NCBI RefSeq assembly: GCF_002407205.1
Contig: NZ_CP023548.1
Span: 1,636,501-1,700,500, forward strand
Direction: 5' to 3'
Source of the DNA: Rhodobacter sp. CZR27
GTDB taxonomy: Bacteria; Pseudomonadota; Alphaproteobacteria; Rhodobacterales; Rhodobacteraceae
DNA length: 64,000 bases
Every line of letters begins with the position of its first letter. The stretch's first letter is position 1. Below are positions 57,754 through 64,000 of this stretch, piece by piece. Made by a program: the position numbers and the translations under genes. Under the pieces are notes generated by a model. The model was given only the letters and a program-made list of their open reading frames with translations, had not been told where the DNA came from and did no database searches.

Positions 57754-59025
57754 ATGACGGCGAAACCCCCATTGAGGCTGACCAATCAGGCCATGGCCTT
57801 CGTGCTGGCCGGCGGGCGCGGCAGCCGCCTGAAGGAGCTGACCAACACCCGCGCCAAGCCCGCCGTCTATTTCGGCGGCAAGAGCCGGATCATCGACTTC
57901 GCCCTGTCGAACGCCCTGAACTCGGGCATCCGCAAGATGGCGATCGCCACGCAATACAAGGCGCATTCGCTGATCCGCCACATCCAGCGCGGCTGGAACT
58001 TCTTCCGCGAGGAGCGCAACGAATATCTCGACATCCTGCCGGCCAGCCAGCGGGTGGACGAGCACAAGTGGTATCTCGGCACCGCGGATGCCGTGACGCA
58101 GAACATCGACATCGTGGACAGCTACGACATCAAGTACGTGATCATCCTTGCGGGCGATCACGTCTACAAGATGGATTACGAGATCATGCTGCGCCAGCAT
58201 TGCGAGACCGGTGCCGACGTGACCATCGGCTGCCTGACGGTCCCGCGCATGGAGGCCACGGCCTTCGGCGTGATGCATGTCGATGCGAACCTGCGCATCA
58301 CCGACTTCCTGGAAAAGCCCGCCGACCCGCCGGGCATTCCGGGCGACGAGGGCAACGCACTCGCCTCGATGGGGATCTATGTCTTCGACTGGGCCTTCCT
58401 GCGCGACCTGCTGGTGCGCGACGCCGAAGACCCGAATTCCAGCCACGACTTCGGCCATGACATCATCCCGGCCATCGTGAAGAACGGCAAGGCCATGGCG
58501 CATCGCTTCAGCGACAGCTGCGTGATGAGCGGGCTGGAGCGCGAGCCCTACTGGCGCGACGTGGGCACGATCGACGCCTTCTGGCAGGCCAACATCGACC
58601 TGACCGATTTCGTGCCGAAGCTGGACCTCTACGACCGCGAATGGCCGATCTGGACCTATTCGCAGATCGTGCCGCCGGCGAAGTTCGTGCATGACCTCGA
58701 CGGGCGGCGCGGCAGCGCGATCTCGTCGCTGGTCTCGGGCGACTGCATCGTCTCGGGCAGCGAGATCCGCAACTCGCTGCTGTTCACCGGCTGCCGCACG
58801 CACAGCTATTCCAGCCTGCATCACGTCGTGGCGCTGCCGCAGGTGACGGTGGGGCGCCATGCGGATCTGCGCAACTGCGTGCTGGACCGCGGGGTGATGA
58901 TCCCCGACGGGCTGGTGATCGGCCGCGACCCGGACGAGGATGCCCGCTGGTTCCGCCGGTCCGAGGGCGGCGTCGTGCTGGTGACGCAGGACATGCTCGA
59001 CGCCCGGGCGAGGACGCTCGGCTGA
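57754..59025 (+). CDS. glgC: Glucose-1-phosphate adenylyltransferase
   Basis: 423 residues. It makes ADP-glucose, the committed step of glycogen synthesis, and is allosterically controlled in the family (by fructose-6-phosphate, pyruvate or fructose-1,6-bisphosphate in different groups). [35 protein letters not shown] (in parts) is the nucleotide loop, [13 protein letters not shown] carries the catalytic Asp, and the C-terminal left-handed beta-helix starts about [19 protein letters not shown]. The 75-bp gap after glgB may hold an internal promoter. Confidence 0.95.
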   Translation: MTAKPPLRLTNQAMAFVLAGGRGSRLKELTNTRAKPAVYFGGKSRIIDFALSNALNSGIRKMAIATQYKAHSLIRHIQRGWNFFREERNEYLDILPASQRVDEHKWYLGTADAVTQNIDIVDSYDIKYVIILAGDHVYKMDYEIMLRQHCETGADVTIGCLTVPRMEATAFGVMHVDANLRITDFLEKPADPPGIPGDEGNALASMGIYVFDWAFLRDLLVRDAEDPNSSHDFGHDIIPAIVKNGKAMAHRFSDSCVMSGLEREPYWRDVGTIDAFWQANIDLTDFVPKLDLYDREWPIWTYSQIVPPAKFVHDLDGRRGSAISSLVSGDCIVSGSEIRNSLLFTGCRTHSYSSLHHVVALPQVTVGRHADLRNCVLDRGVMIPDGLVIGRDPDEDARWFRRSEGGVVLVTQDMLDARARTLG

Positions 59026-59095
59026 CGCGGATCGCGGGCCCTCGCGCGCCCCGTGTCGGCGGATGGATGGAAGCAACGTGAAGGACAGGCGACAG

Positions 59096-60528
59096 ATGGA
59101 GACGGCGCGCGGAAGGGTGTTGTCGGTAGCGTCCGAATGCGTGCCGCTGCTCAAGACGGGCGGCCTTGCCGATGTGGTGGGCGCGCTTCCGGGGGCGCTG
59201 GCCGCGCAGGGCTGGGAGATGCGGGTTCTGATGCCCTGCTATCGCCCGCTGAAGTGGCGGCTCGATGGGATGGAGGAGGTGTTCGCCGAGCACGACCTGT
59301 TCGGCGGCCCCGGCCGCGTGATGGCGGGCGAGGTGGCGGGGCGGCGGATGCTGCTGCTCGATGCGCCGCATCTCTTCGACCGCGAGGGCGGACCCTATTC
59401 CGGCCCCTTCGGCGACTGGGGCGACAACGCGCAGCGGTTCGCAGCCCTCTCCTGGATCGCGGCACGGATCGCGCGCGAGGGCCTGTCCGACGGCTGGCGG
59501 CCCGACGTCCTGCATGCGCATGACTGGCAGGCGGGCTTTGCCCCGGCCTATCTGGCCTATTGGGGCAATGCCGGCGTGCGGTCGGTCCTGACGGTGCACA
59601 ACATCGCCTTCCAGGGCTGGGCTCCGGCGGCGCTGCTGGGCGAGCTGCGGCTGCCCGCGCATGAATTCCACCCGGCCGCGCTGGAATACTACGGGGGCCT
59701 GTCGTCGCTGAAGGCCGGGCTGGTGACGGCGGACCATATCACCACCGTCTCGCCGACCTATGCCTGCGAGCTGATGCGCCCCGAATTCGGCATGGGCCTG
59801 CAGGGGGTGATCGCCGCGCGGGCCGGCAGCGTGACCGGCATCCTGAACGGCGTCGACACCGACATCTGGTCGCCCGAGGCCGAGGAGCGCCCCTATGACG
59901 CGCGCCACCTGAAGGCCAAGGCCGAAAACCGTGCCGTGCTTTCGGGCGCCTTCAAGCTGGACGTGCCGGGGCCGCTCGCCATCCTCGTCAGCCGGCTGAC
60001 CTTCCAGAAGGGCATCGACCTGATCCCGCAGGTGCTGCCCGACTTCATCGCGGCAGGCGGGGGGCTTGCGATCCTCGGCACCGGCGATGAGCCGCTCGAG
60101 ACCGCGATGCGCGAACTCGAGGTGCGCTTCCCCGGACGGGTCGGGGTGCGGATCGGCTATGACGAGGGGCTGTCGCATCTGATGTTCGCCGGCGGCGACG
60201 CGGTGCTGGTGCCCTCGCGGTTCGAGCCCTGCGGGCTGACGCAGATGTATGGCCTGCGCTATGGCTGCGTGCCGGTGGTGGCGCTGACCGGGGGCCTTGC
60301 CGACACGATCATCAACGCCAATCCGGCGGCGATGGCCGCAGGCTGCGCCACCGGCCTTACCTTCTACCCCACCGAGCCGCCGGCCCTTGCCGAGGCGCTG
60401 CGCCGGCTTCTTCACCTGCACGCCGATCACCATGCCTGGGAAAAGGTGCAGAAGAACGCGATGAAGCATCCCGTCGGCTGGGAGACCTCGGCCGCGGCCT
60501 ATGCCGCGCTGTATCGGGAGCTGCTCGC

Positions 60529-60532
<4 letters not shown>
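59096..60532 (+). CDS. glgA: Glycogen synthase (ADP-glucose type)
   Basis: 478 residues of family GT5. RVLSVASECVPLLKTGGLADVVGALP contains the ADP-glucose-binding KTGGL, and the GT-B C-terminal domain has SRLTFQKGIDLIPQVL and VLVPSRFEPCGLTQMYGLRYG. It extends linear alpha-1,4 chains. Start is uncertain: ATG 59096 gives the usual length; GTG 59078 has a better spaced GGAAG site and ATG 59063 also lies in frame. glgX starts in its stop codon. Confidence 0.93.

Positions 60533-64000
<3,468 letters not shown>

Noticed and set aside
57253-59154. 633-residue antisense frame over glgB/glgC
   Set aside because: Shadow ORF; no ribosome-binding site and both sense genes are well supported.

Overview
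The window is a GC-rich (about 70% by eye), densely packed bacterial chromosome segment. Gene content and gene families (PACE transporter, Hint_2 protein, DUF4167, a short PAS protein, class II DAHP synthase, gamma-type carbonic anhydrase, TIGR02281 protease, glgP-B-C-A-X-pgm) point to an alphaproteobacterium of the Rhodobacteraceae, most like the Cereibacter/Rhodobacter sphaeroides group. This placement is inferred from content; no database search was possible. Almost everything is core metabolism. I found no CRISPR array, phage, insertion sequence or toxin-antitoxin module.

Layout. 1-966: end of scpB, a small basic protein and a PACE-type efflux protein. 963-2704: a divergent pair of phosphoesterase-like genes (a 2H/DUF1045 protein and a PHP protein). 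2712-9226: the histidine-utilisation locus, with hutI-hutH-hutU on the minus strand and hutF-hutC on the plus strand, facing away from a 72-bp shared control region. 9233-12176: dsbB, a YpfJ-type zinc peptidase, tRNA-Leu(CAA), a 613-bp non-coding stretch and a Hint-domain gene. 12177-17927: a branched-chain amino-acid-type ABC transporter operon (livK-hairpin-livG-livF-livH-livM) ending in a MocA-like nucleotidyltransferase. 18213-21488: a GlxA-type regulator, DAHP synthase and a PAS protein. 21676-24955: yicC, gmk, a gamma-carbonic-anhydrase-like protein and a PhoR-like kinase without membrane segments.

25098-33920: nucleoside hydrolase, an orphan FbpA-type binding protein, mazG, an M20 amidohydrolase, speB, a DUF1499 protein, prfA-prmC and a DUF4167 protein. 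33953-41467: an outer-membrane biogenesis operon on the minus strand (lptF-lptG-lptD-surA-pdxA-rsmA), divergent from pepA and holC. 43697-47875: a sialyltransferase-like (GT29) protein, a membrane-anchored aspartic protease, MarC and an ABC-F ATPase. 48001-52558: ndk, a tiny Pro/Gln-rich ORF, the copper module copZ<>copA-cueR and an NsrR-type Rrf2 regulator. 53081-64000: a complete glycogen operon, glgP-glgB-glgC-glgA-glgX-pgm, with pgm cut by the window edge.

How they work together. The hut genes convert histidine to formylglutamate through the HutF (deiminase) route under HutC control; the final deformylase is not in the window. The copper genes sit on two back-to-back promoters with the 19-bp spacers of MerR/CueR control. 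The glg genes cover glycogen synthesis, branching, phosphorolysis, debranching and entry of glucose-1-phosphate into central metabolism. The parts least explained by known biology are the Hint gene beside the tRNA, the GT29-like protein, the stand-alone DUF1045/PHP pair, the HPGGG-repeat PAS protein, a large branched hairpin before speB, and a perfect 12-bp inverted repeat with 67-bp spacing upstream of glgP.
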